Below are positions 51,777 to 59,354 of a DNA stretch of 64,000 nucleotides, one piece after another. Each line of letters opens with the position of its first letter. Position 1 is the stretch's first letter. Position numbers and translations under genes: made by a program. The stretch is taken from contig MFPR01000028.1 in the NCBI GenBank assembly GCA_001784175.1, positions 7,606 to 71,605 on the forward strand, read 5' to 3'. The DNA comes from Candidatus Lindowbacteria bacterium RIFCSPLOWO2_12_FULL_62_27. Lineage in GTDB: Bacteria > Lindowbacteria > 2-12-FULL-62-27. The notes beneath the pieces are model-generated. The model was given only the letters and a program-made list of their open reading frames with translations, was not told the origin of the DNA and made no database searches.

Positions 51777-52786
51777 TGGCCGCGCGGATGTTGATGACCT
51801 GCAAAGCCACGTTCGAAAATATGTTGATTCGCGAACTCGGTTTGTACGGATGGAAGGCTGACACAAGCGGCGCGGGTTGGGTCCTGGCGACGGTGAAGGG
51901 TCCCTATCCGGACATCTGTTTTGCGGAATCAGCGGGAGAAGATCCTGTGGAGATCACGGCGTCCTCAGCCAACAAACTGACCTCCGAACTCGTTGACCTG
52001 TTCATGGCCGGGTTGAAAGATAATCGCGTGGACAACCCCTGGCCGTTTGTGTTTAACGCGGTTGGCCAGGACGCATCGCTTTCAAAACGGGCCAAAACCG
52101 TCCAGGCGGCATGGCTCAAAAAATTGCAAAAAATCCTGCCGCGCGTGATGAGGCTGGCCCGCGAGGACATGACGGAGGAGTGTGCGGCTCGGCGGGGATT
52201 TTTCGTCCACGTGACTGATTTTACCCGCGCGTTCGTCTCGCGGTCCGCCAAGTTCGGCGGTCAACGGCGGATGCAAATGGATTCAAAGGCTCCGTCCCGG
52301 TCGTATCTGAAGATTGAAGAAGCGTACGGCATACTCGGGTGTCAGCCCGGAAAGGGCGAAACGGTGATCGATCTCGGCGCCGCGCCCGGCGGATGGAGTT
52401 ACAGCGCATTGAAACGAAACGCGCGAGTGATCGCGGTGGACAACGGCCGGCTCCTGGGAACCGTCAAAAATCATCCCGGCCTCACGCATCATCAGGAAAA
52501 CGCCATGGCCTATCAACCGCCGGCCGGCGTGACCTGCGATTGGCTTTTCTGCGACGTCCTCGACCAGCCGGACCGAATCCTGAACGTGATTTTCAAATGG
52601 GTCGGGAACCGATGGTGCCGCCGGTTCATCGTCAATCTGAAATTCGGCCGCACCGACCCGATCCCCCTGCTGGCCAAGGCGAGGGATCCCGGTACTGGAC
52701 TGGCGGCCGGTTGTTCCGTTTTGAAAATCCGCCATCTGTACCATGATCGGGAGGAACTGACGCTGATGGGATCTGTGAGGACCTGA
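51773..52786 (+). CDS. RlmM-like 23S rRNA 2'-O-ribose methyltransferase
   Basis: 337 residues. C-terminal Rossmann methyltransferase has the RlmM-specific blocks K-A-P-S-R-S-Y-L-K-I-E-E-A, D-L-G-A-A-P-G-G-W-S-Y, V-D-N-G, L-F-C-D-V-L-D and L-Y-H-D-R-E-E-L-T, with a lysine in F-I-V-N-L-K as catalytic. The N-terminal part is THUMP-like. E. coli RlmM methylates C2498 of 23S rRNA; same target is likely but inferred. ATGA overlap with the ABC-F gene. Confidence 0.87.
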   Translation: MMAARMLMTCKATFENMLIRELGLYGWKADTSGAGWVLATVKGPYPDICFAESAGEDPVEITASSANKLTSELVDLFMAGLKDNRVDNPWPFVFNAVGQDASLSKRAKTVQAAWLKKLQKILPRVMRLAREDMTEECAARRGFFVHVTDFTRAFVSRSAKFGGQRRMQMDSKAPSRSYLKIEEAYGILGCQPGKGETVIDLGAAPGGWSYSALKRNARVIAVDNGRLLGTVKNHPGLTHHQENAMAYQPPAGVTCDWLFCDVLDQPDRILNVIFKWVGNRWCRRFIVNLKFGRTDPIPLLAKARDPGTGLAAGCSVLKIRHLYHDREELTLMGSVRT

Positions 52787-52811
52787 AAACTTAAAAGAAG
52801 ACCCGCGACGG

Positions 52812-53639
52812 TCACGAACGATCTATATTTTCGATAAACGTCATATCCTCGGCCGAAAGTTCAAACCCGAATATTCCCAGATCCATCTTCATGTGTCCTT
52901 CGTCGGTCGTGCCGGTCAGCGGGATCATGCCGATCTGATAAGCGAACCGGAAGATGATCTGCGCGGGAGTAACCGAACATCTTCCGGCGATTTCACGGAT
53001 TCGAGCGTGATGAAGAACCTGGGGGTTGGCGGTCAGGAGGGAGAATCCCTGATAATGGATCGCGTGCCGCCGGCAAAAATCCCGCACGGCTTTGTCCCAA
53101 CCCCGGTTGGCAAAGCATCGATTCTGAACCATCATCGGTTTGATCGCGGAACGGCTGACCAGCATTTCCATTTGCTGAATATTCACGTTACTGATACCGA
53201 TTGATTTGGCCGCCCCGGATTTATAAATTTCCTCCATCGCACGCCAAACCTCGAAATCCTCCGCGCCGAGCGCCGGATAATGGTAAGGCCCGTGCAATAG
53301 ATACGAATCGACATAATCGGCCCGCAGATGCTCCAGCGAACTCGCAAACGACTGTTTCACCTGCGTCCCCAAATCCGCCTCGGGATCGTACGGCAGCCGG
53401 TGGTCCTGTCCATCGACCGGCGTAAATTTCGTCTGCAGCCAGAGCTGGTCCCGGGAAATCCCGCACGCCGCCAAGTTGGCCAGCGCATCTCCCACCAGCT
53501 GTTCCGAATAATGTTTGGCCTGATTGGCCGTATCCACGGCCCGGAACCCGGATCTCACGGCCAATTCCACCAACGCGGTCGTCGCCTCTTTTTTCCAGGC
53601 GGTTCCATAAATGAAGCTCTGGCACGCTGCTTTGGACAT
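52812..53639 (-). CDS. Aldo/keto reductase
   Basis: 275 residues from ATG 53639 with Shine-Dalgarno AGGGAGAG (a GTG 6 nt upstream is in frame). NADPH-dependent TIM barrel. Asp in V-D-T-A-N, Tyr in H-Y-S-E, Lys in Q-T-K-F and His in L-L-H-G form the catalytic tetrad; S-I-G-I-S-N-V-N follows. Substrate not deducible. Convergent with the RlmM-like gene (25 bp between stops) and divergent from the DUF4143 ATPase. Confidence 0.9.
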   Translation of the reverse strand: MSKAACQSFIYGTAWKKEATTALVELAVRSGFRAVDTANQAKHYSEQLVGDALANLAACGISRDQLWLQTKFTPVDGQDHRLPYDPEADLGTQVKQSFASSLEHLRADYVDSYLLHGPYHYPALGAEDFEVWRAMEEIYKSGAAKSIGISNVNIQQMEMLVSRSAIKPMMVQNRCFANRGWDKAVRDFCRRHAIHYQGFSLLTANPQVLHHARIREIAGRCSVTPAQIIFRFAYQIGMIPLTGTTDEGHMKMDLGIFGFELSAEDMTFIENIDRS

Positions 53640-53726
53640 CGGCACTCTCCCTTTTCCGTGATTTCACGCAGCATCCATCATGCCTCAAAGCCGGGTATTG
53701 TGAAGGGCCGACGGCGAACCGACAGA

Positions 53727-53771
53727 TCATTGAAATTTCGGCTTTACATTCCGAATTTTCAATGATATATT
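53727..53771 (+). promoter_or_regulatory. 39-bp hyphenated palindrome over the promoter of the DUF4143-sirtuin operon
   Basis: Arms TCATTGAAATTTCGG (53727-53741) and CCGAATTTTCAATGA (53751-53765) match at 14 of 15 positions around a 9-bp spacer. TTTACA (53743-53748), 17-bp spacer and TATATT (53766-53771) form a promoter whose -35 sits in the palindrome's centre and whose spacer is its right arm. ATG follows 6 nt after the -10. A repressor bound here would occlude polymerase. Confidence 0.75.
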
Positions 53772-53777
53772 TTGACC

Positions 53778-54932
53778 ATGATCGAACGTCGAAATCTCGC
53801 CTCGCGCGTGGAACGGGCGCTGGACCGCGCGCCGGTGACGGCGCTCCTCGGGCCCCGGCAGTGCGGCAAGACCACGATGGCCCGGCAGATCGCGCGCCGG
53901 CGCGGGGATGTCACCTACTTCGACCTCGAGTCGCCCGGGGACTCCGCACGGCTCGAGCATCCGATGATGGCCCTCGAGCCGCTCAAGGGGCTGGTCATCA
54001 TCGACGAGGTCCAGCGGCGGCCGGAGCTGTTCGCCATCCTGCGGGTCCTCGCCGACCGGCGGGCCTCCTCGGCGCGGTTTTTGATTCTCGGAAGCGCATC
54101 ACCCCATCTGGTGAAAGGCGCGTCCGAATCCCTCGCAGGCCGGATCGAGTTTGTCGAGATGGGCGGGATCGAGCCCTCTGATCCGGGCGCGCCCCACCTC
54201 GATCGGCTCTGGGTCCGCGGCGGCCTGCCGCCCTCGTGCCTGGCCCGAACCGAAACGGACAGTTACGTGTGGCGCGACAATTACGTCCGGACGTTTCTCG
54301 AACGCGACGTGCCGCAGCTCGGCATCTCTGTCCCCGCGCTCACGCTCCGGCGCTTTTGGAGCATGCTTGCGCATTACCACGGTCAGATCTGGAACTCGTC
54401 GGAACTGGGCGCGGCCCTCGGCCTGAACGACAAGACGGTCCGGCGGTACTTGGACCTTCTCACCGGCGCGTTTCTCGTCCGGCAGCTCGCGCCCTGGCAC
54501 GAGAATATCGGAAAGCGCCAGGTCAAATCGCCGAAGGTCTACTTCCGCGACACGGGACTGCTCCACCTGCTCCTCGAAATCCCGGACGCGCGCGCGCTCG
54601 ATCGCCATCCGAAAATCGGGGCGTCCTGGGAAGGCTTTGCCCTTGAACTCGTCCTTCGCGCCCTTCGGCCGCTATCCGCCTATTTCTGGGCCACGCACAG
54701 CGGCGCAGAGCTGGACCTTCTCGTCGTCGATCGTGGCCGGCGATACGGATTCGAATTCAAGCGCGCCGACGCTCCGCGCATGACACGCTCCCTCGATTCC
54801 GCGATTCGAACGCTGGGCCTTGCCAGGGCCTGGATCGTCTATCCGGGCCGGACCGCCTATCGCATCAGTGCCAAGGCCGCCGCGCTGCCCCTGTCCCGCC
54901 TCACGGGGAAGTTCACGATTCGGTCGCTATGA
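53778..54932 (+). CDS. AAA+ ATPase with C-terminal DUF4143
   Basis: 384 residues from ATG 53778. Walker A G-P-R-Q-C-G-K-T-T (25-33), Y-F-D-L-E, Walker B L-V-I-I-D-E-V-Q-R-R-P-E-L-F and sensor L-G-S-A-S-P form the N-terminal ATPase. A helical winged-type segment (S-S-E-L-G-A-A-L-G-L-N-D-K-T-V-R-R-Y-L-D) precedes DUF4143, which ends in a PD-(D/E)XK-like strand pattern G-A-E-L-D-L-L-V ... Y-G-F-E-F-K-R. This large family is uncharacterised and often found near defence and toxin genes. Overlaps the sirtuin gene by 4 bp. Confidence 0.9.
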   Translation: MIERRNLASRVERALDRAPVTALLGPRQCGKTTMARQIARRRGDVTYFDLESPGDSARLEHPMMALEPLKGLVIIDEVQRRPELFAILRVLADRRASSARFLILGSASPHLVKGASESLAGRIEFVEMGGIEPSDPGAPHLDRLWVRGGLPPSCLARTETDSYVWRDNYVRTFLERDVPQLGISVPALTLRRFWSMLAHYHGQIWNSSELGAALGLNDKTVRRYLDLLTGAFLVRQLAPWHENIGKRQVKSPKVYFRDTGLLHLLLEIPDARALDRHPKIGASWEGFALELVLRALRPLSAYFWATHSGAELDLLVVDRGRRYGFEFKRADAPRMTRSLDSAIRTLGLARAWIVYPGRTAYRISAKAAALPLSRLTGKFTIRSL

Positions 54933-55690
54933 CCCGCGAGCCGCAAGACGTCTTGCGTCAGCTTCTATCGGACGCACGCCGCGTCGTGGTCTTCACGGGC
55001 GCCGGGATTTCGACGGAAAGCGGGATCCCGGACTATCGAAGCAAATCAGGGAGGTGGAGCAAGTTTACTCCGGTCACAATCCAGGATTTTCTGGCCAGCG
55101 AAGAAAAACGCCGGGAATACTGGGCCGAGAAAAAGGAACTCATGGCCTGTTTCGAGCGCGTCAAACCCAACGCCGGACACATCGCCATCGCGCGGATGCA
55201 CACGACCGGAAAACTGACAGGCGTCATCACGCAAAACATCGACGGGCTCCATCAAGCGGCGGGCCTGCCGGACGACAAGGTCGTCGAACTCCACGGCACG
55301 AGCTGCGCGGTGATCTGTTTTTCCTGCGGCAGGATCGATCCGTGGGAGGCGGCGTATCGGCGGCTCCTAGCGGGCGACCCCGCGCCAAAGTGCGAATCAT
55401 GCGGCGGGATTTTAAAACCCAACACGATTTCCTTTGGTCAATCACTCGACCCGGCGGTTCTCAATCGTGCGACGCGGATGGTCGAGGACTGCGATCTTCT
55501 GCTGGCCGTCGGATCGATCCTGATCGTCGAGCCGGCCGCGTCGTTTCCGCGCATGGCCAAATCGCGAGGCGCGCGCCTCGCCATCGTCAACCTGTCGGAC
55601 ACCCCGCTCGATCCGATCGCCGACGTGGTCATCCGCGCCCCTGCGGGGGAGGTCCTGCCGGCCGCCGTAAACTTGAAAATTGAACATTGA
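54929..55690 (+). CDS. cobB: NAD-dependent deacylase, sirtuin family
   Basis: 253 residues. G-A-G-I-S-T-E-S-G-I-P-D-Y-R (24-37), T-Q-N-I-D (101-105), catalytic His122 in E-L-H-G, zinc ligands Cys130, Cys133, Cys155 and Cys158, and G-S-I-L-I-V-E-P. Removes acyl groups from lysines using NAD+. Translationally coupled to the DUF4143 ATPase, so the two probably act together. Some sirtuins deplete NAD+ in antiphage systems; a stand-alone catalytic domain here fits an ordinary deacylase equally well. Confidence 0.92.
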   Translation: MTREPQDVLRQLLSDARRVVVFTGAGISTESGIPDYRSKSGRWSKFTPVTIQDFLASEEKRREYWAEKKELMACFERVKPNAGHIAIARMHTTGKLTGVITQNIDGLHQAAGLPDDKVVELHGTSCAVICFSCGRIDPWEAAYRRLLAGDPAPKCESCGGILKPNTISFGQSLDPAVLNRATRMVEDCDLLLAVGSILIVEPAASFPRMAKSRGARLAIVNLSDTPLDPIADVVIRAPAGEVLPAAVNLKIEH

Positions 55691-55743
55691 GCATTGATTA
55701 TTGAGCCTTGACGAATCTTTGTGACGACACAGAGGAAACATTG

Positions 55744-56178
55744 ATGCAAACGAAAAACGCCAAAGAGATTGACAAACGCGACCAACGGACGCTGGCCCTC
55801 TGGGCCGCCGATTGCGCCGAGCGAGTGCTTCCGTATTTCGAGGACAAACACCCGAACGACAACCGACCTCGGAATGCCATCGCAACAGTCCGCGCGTGGG
55901 CGCGCGGCGAGATTCCGTTCTCCATGAAGTTGATCCGAACCGCGTCGCTCAACTCCCACGCCGCCGCGCGGGCAGCCGTTGATCCCGCCGCCATCGCCGC
56001 CGCCCGCGCCGCCGGGCAGGCTGTCGCGACCGCACACGTCGCAGGTCACGCCCGCGCCGCAGCCGCTTATGCGATCAAGGCGCTCGGCTCCGCATCCGCA
56101 AATGAGCGCATCTGGCAACGACGCCGTTTGCCACGGCGTCTTCGGGCGTTCGCGCTTCCCACAGTCGCATCCTCATAA
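55744..56178 (+). CDS. Imm5-like putative immunity protein
   Basis: 144 residues from ATG 55744 (AGAGGAAAC upstream). The helical pattern L-A-L-W-A-A-D-C-A-E-R-V-L, R-P-R-N-A-I-A-T-V-R-A-W-A-R-G-E, A-A-R-A-A-G-Q-A-V-A-T-A-H-V and the end E-R-I-W-Q-R-R-R-L-P match the Imm5 family of predicted polymorphic-toxin immunity proteins. No toxin gene is adjacent; it may protect against a toxin from neighbouring cells. Stop overlaps the convergent TfoX-N gene by 6 bp. Confidence 0.75.
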   Translation: MQTKNAKEIDKRDQRTLALWAADCAERVLPYFEDKHPNDNRPRNAIATVRAWARGEIPFSMKLIRTASLNSHAAARAAVDPAAIAAARAAGQAVATAHVAGHARAAAAYAIKALGSASANERIWQRRRLPRRLRAFALPTVASS

Positions 56179-56502
56179 TTCCTGACACCGTGCCGCTCTC
56201 TCCGCCCAGTCCGCAAGCTCCCGCGGATCCTCCAGCACGTCTGCCGGAACTTCGTAATACGATTTGAGCGGCTGCTTTTTGCTCGGACGAAACGGTAACA
56301 TCTTGCGCTCGCGATAAGGCGCTGTCGATTCCGGGGCGGCCGGATCAGTTTTGAAATAGAGCCTGTTTTTGTGAAGGATCCCGAAGAACACCTCGCCCCG
56401 ATACAGTCCATATCCGCCGAACATCGCACACGCCTCGACCGGACCGAATGCCGCCAACTGATCCAGAACGAAATCTCTGAACTTCTCCTTTGACGCATTC
56501 AT
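56173..56502 (-). CDS. TfoX N-terminal domain protein
   Basis: 109 residues: F-V-L-D-Q-L-A-A-F-G-P-V-E-A-C-A-M-F-G-G-Y-G-L-Y, F-F-G-I-L and L-Y-F-K-T-D are the TfoX_N fold. Full-length TfoX/Sxy activates competence genes with CRP; this protein has only the N-terminal domain, so that role is uncertain. Overlaps the upstream small beta-grasp gene by 4 bp. Confidence 0.88.
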   Translation of the reverse strand: MNASKEKFRDFVLDQLAAFGPVEACAMFGGYGLYRGEVFFGILHKNRLYFKTDPAAPESTAPYRERKMLPFRPSKKQPLKSYYEVPADVLEDPRELADWAERAARCQEL

Positions 56503-56828
56503 TTGCGTGGGCGTTTCTTCGTCCCCCGGGGCGGGCTCGGAATCAACAGGTGAATCCGATCTCCGTCCTTCAGAAGGGTGTCGACATCCGGCCGGCCGCC
56601 GTTCAATTCGATCCCCAGAACGCCCGGCGGGAATTTTTTCCGGATTTCCGGGTGCTCAAACAAAATGGAGTTGAACACCATCAAAAACGGCGCCCCCGGA
56701 CTTGCGTAACTGATGTCTTCCGCAACGCCCGTCAGATTCTGAATCGTCTCATCGTAGGTGATCCGAATCGCAATGGATCCATCAGGCCGGTACGCCGGCT
56801 CCTTCTTTTGCGGCGGCAAAAACACCAT
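56499..56828 (-). CDS. Small beta-grasp (MoaD/ThiS-like) protein
   Basis: 109 residues; ATG with Shine-Dalgarno AGGGAGG. The C-terminal half reads F-P-P-G-V-L-G-I-E-L-N-G-G-R-P-D-V-D-T-L-L-K-D-G-D-R-I-H-L-L, the last strands of a MoaD/ThiS/ubiquitin-like fold. It lacks the terminal Gly-Gly of sulfur carriers and ends instead in a basic tail. A member of the uncharacterised MoaD-like branch is my best guess. Confidence 0.55.
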   Translation of the reverse strand: MVFLPPQKKEPAYRPDGSIAIRITYDETIQNLTGVAEDISYASPGAPFLMVFNSILFEHPEIRKKFPPGVLGIELNGGRPDVDTLLKDGDRIHLLIPSPPRGTKKRPRK

Positions 56829-56944
56829 GACCTTTAACCTCCCTCGGAGATTTTTTCAATTTCCCGCCGCGCGCGCGTCGTGCGGGAGCGGCGCAGGGCA
56901 ATTTCAGCGGATATCAGCATCTCGGCTGGAGGGCGTCTATCCGA

Positions 56945-58762
56945 TCATATTTCCAAAACACCACACAGCCGAAATCTCTCCCACGTCCCATCCAACTCTG
57001 CCATCCCCGGCACAAAAATCGCCAGGCCGTCCCGGCCGCGCGTGAGCAGGACCCGATACGCGTTCAGCCTCAACTGATGTGGATTCCTCACTACGCGCGC
57101 CCGGCCCAGATGCGACACCCAGCGGTCGCCCTCCCACCGCAAGTCCGGGCCCCAGCACAGTACCGGCAGATCGAGTTCGAGACCCTGACAGCCAAACTCG
57201 GTAATCGCCGTCTCAAACCGGCCGCCTGATTTCGGATGGCTTTCCGGCTCCTCGTACCATTGTCCGTAATAATAGAAATTCTGCGGCGCTGCGGAAATGC
57301 CGTACGGGGCCAATTTCCGGAACTTGGATGACGCAATTGCGCCGGTCCGCTTCTCGGCCACGCCGTCAAATCTGTCCCGGATGTAGGCTTTGACCGTTTC
57401 GAAATTCCGAGACATCCGAATCGGATAGCCGATCCGTGTCAGATCCACGGCGATGGCGCGCGCTTCATCCATCCTGCCGCCCAACATGAGCTCCGCCCAT
57501 GCGGACAACTGGCCGGCCTTTCGACTGCGCAGGGAGGTCGTGAGATTAAAAAGCGGTTCGACATCGTACGGGATTCCGGCATCCGTGAACGCGCGTTCAA
57601 GATGTCGCGGACCGCTCACCGACCATCCCTTGGACCCTTGCACCGCGTCCACCCAATTTTGAATCCCGGATTCTTCGCCCGCATGAATTTCCTGCCCCTC
57701 GCCCATCAGCGCCACGACGACATGCCCGCCTTCAATCCGGTTTGCAAGAGAGAGCAACAGCGCCGGCTCCGAATCCACGAGATCGCCTCGATGCTTTTCA
57801 AATACCCGATCCCTGTCCCACGCCCGCTGGGCTTCGTCAAAAATCACAACTTGTTCGCGCGGCGGCCGCTTCTGCCGGATCAGAATATCACGCAGATAAT
57901 TTTTGAGAGATTGGACGAATGCCGCTGAATTCAAAACGTATTGCAGAACGGAAACCAGAGGCCCGTTGCCGGAAAGGAGAACCGCCGGCGCGTTGAGGTT
58001 TCGGGAGTATGCGGTCTGCAGTCCAATCAAGGTCTTGCCCGAGCCCGGTACGCCGGTGATCAGGATCAACCGGCGCTCCTTTCGATCGATCGCCGCGTTG
58101 GCCAAAAATTCCACCCGCTCAACCCGCGCCGGAATGTTCTCCGCCTCCGCCGCCCGAATGCGCGGCAAGGGCTTGCGCTCAAACAAAAGCCGCGCCGCCT
58201 CGACCAGCGCGGGCAGAGGTTCATATGAGGATTGCACCCAGCGCCCGGTATCCGGCGACTGCTTTCGCGGATGCGCGGAAATTTCCTTGATGATCCGGAC
58301 CAAATCTTTCGGCGCCGCGGTTCGAACTCCCTGTTCCTCAAATGGCGCGCCCTGAAATCCCACCGGAACCAGAACGGGAACGAGCCTCTTGTCCCGGCAC
58401 CCCGCGTGATACTCCGACAAGTCCCGAACGTAGCCCAACACTTGATCGAAATCGGCCGCCTCCGGCGCGACGCGGTTTTTGAACTCGATCACGAGCACAA
58501 TTCCATTATTCAAAAAAATGAGATCCGGCCGACGGCCTCCGCTCCGCGGCAACTCGTACTCCAACACCAGCCCGCAATCCGCCGCCTCGGGCAAACAAGC
58601 CCCAAGCCCGTCTCGAAGCGCCCGCAGAGAATCGCGCCACGCAAAAAGTTGCGGCGGCCCGGTCTCCCGCAGGTGGTGTGTCAGCGCGCCAAGGATCTCC
58701 GTCTCGGAAACCGCTAGAAAATCTCCAACAGTTCCGGACCACGCGCAGGGGGATGAGTTCAA
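56945..58762 (-). CDS. DUF2075 (Schlafen-3-like) helicase with N-terminal PD-(D/E)XK nuclease-like domain
   Basis: 605 residues, TTG start (no better start seen). N-terminal ~190 residues: R-R-P-D-L-I-F-L-N-N-G-I-V-L-V-I-E-F-K-N carries the Asp and Glu-x-Lys of a PD-(D/E)XK nuclease. Then a DUF2075 ATPase: Walker A T-G-V-P-G-S-G-K-T, Walker B V-I-F-D-E-A-Q-R-A, and helicase block E-F-G-C-Q-G-L-E-L-D with L-L-T-R-G-R-D-G near the end. DUF2075 proteins recur in defence islands and in single-gene antiphage systems. Encoded 42 bp after hicA on the same strand. Confidence 0.88.
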   Translation of the reverse strand: MNSSPCAWSGTVGDFLAVSETEILGALTHHLRETGPPQLFAWRDSLRALRDGLGACLPEAADCGLVLEYELPRSGGRRPDLIFLNNGIVLVIEFKNRVAPEAADFDQVLGYVRDLSEYHAGCRDKRLVPVLVPVGFQGAPFEEQGVRTAAPKDLVRIIKEISAHPRKQSPDTGRWVQSSYEPLPALVEAARLLFERKPLPRIRAAEAENIPARVERVEFLANAAIDRKERRLILITGVPGSGKTLIGLQTAYSRNLNAPAVLLSGNGPLVSVLQYVLNSAAFVQSLKNYLRDILIRQKRPPREQVVIFDEAQRAWDRDRVFEKHRGDLVDSEPALLLSLANRIEGGHVVVALMGEGQEIHAGEESGIQNWVDAVQGSKGWSVSGPRHLERAFTDAGIPYDVEPLFNLTTSLRSRKAGQLSAWAELMLGGRMDEARAIAVDLTRIGYPIRMSRNFETVKAYIRDRFDGVAEKRTGAIASSKFRKLAPYGISAAPQNFYYYGQWYEEPESHPKSGGRFETAITEFGCQGLELDLPVLCWGPDLRWEGDRWVSHLGRARVVRNPHQLRLNAYRVLLTRGRDGLAIFVPGMAELDGTWERFRLCGVLEI

Positions 58763-58804
58763 TGGCGGGATACCTGCGCTTCTCGAGGAATCCTTGGATT
58801 CAAG

Positions 58805-59029
58805 CTATTTTGTCTTTCTGAAATCATCCTCGGCAATCCCCGCATCTTTGAGAAATTTTTTCAACAAAACAGGTCCGATGGATTCGGCATCATGGAATGC
58901 GAATAATATGATCCTGCCGTCCGGATGTTTCATCAACCGGTGACTGCCCTGACCATGGGCCGTGGAAAATCCCAATTTTGTCAAACACTTGAAAAGCCGG
59001 CTGGCTTTGACCTCACCGAGCCGGGCCAC
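58805..59029 (-). CDS. hicA: HicA mRNA interferase toxin
   Basis: 74 residues. dsRBD-like fold with catalytic His30 in G-Q-G-S-H-R-L-M-K-H, and I-G-P-V-L-L-K-K-F-L-K-D-A-G-I at the C-terminus. Cleaves mRNA; neutralised by HicB, whose gene lies 2 bp upstream. Confidence 0.93.
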   Translation of the reverse strand: MARLGEVKASRLFKCLTKLGFSTAHGQGSHRLMKHPDGRIILFAFHDAESIGPVLLKKFLKDAGIAEDDFRKTK

Positions 59030-59031
59030 AA

Positions 59032-59259
59032 CTAGGCGGCAAGCTGGATCTCAACGGCAACAGGTTGAGGTTGTCTGGGAGGAGTTTTACCGATTTTTTT
59101 CAGAGAAGAAACATAAAATTTTAGCGCCTTCTTAATTCGTTTCAAAGCGGATTCGACGGTTCTACCGTATACGTGGCATCCGGGGACACCTGGGACACTC
59201 GCGATCACCCGTCCGTCCCTCTCTCTGTCAAAAACGACCATGTATCGAATGCTCTTCAT
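59032..59259 (-). CDS. hicB: HicB antitoxin
   Basis: 75 residues: Y-M-V-V-F-D ... V-I-A-S-V-P-G-V-P-G-C-H-V-Y-G-R-T-V-E-S-A-L is the partial-RNase-H fold of HicB. A clear C-terminal DNA-binding domain is not visible, so it may be a short form. Antitoxin-first order differs from classical hicAB but is common. Confidence 0.92.
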   Translation of the reverse strand: MKSIRYMVVFDRERDGRVIASVPGVPGCHVYGRTVESALKRIKKALKFYVSSLKKIGKTPPRQPQPVAVEIQLAA

Positions 59260-59294
59260 ATTTGAAAACTACCGCACGGCGGTCATGGCGTCAA
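59257..59294 (-). promoter_or_regulatory. Leaderless promoter of hicBA
   Basis: Minus strand TTGACG (59294-59289), 17-bp spacer, TAGTTT (59271-59266), 6 nt to the ATG. The -10 is weak (3/6). No Shine-Dalgarno. Confidence 0.45.
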
Positions 59295-59354
59295 GTGCGG
59301 TTTCCGGTCAGATCGGAACCGGCATTTCTCACACTGCATGGCAATCATCGGCTG

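Noticed and set aside
54929..55690. Sirtuin as a confirmed antiphage (ThsA/DSR-like) effector
   Set aside because: It is a minimal catalytic domain with an ordinary zinc site and no fused defence domain; recorded only as a hypothesis tied to its ATPase partner.
56834..56920. 28-residue minus-strand ORF between DUF2075 and the beta-grasp gene
   Set aside because: Too short, arginine-rich and without recognisable features; probably chance.
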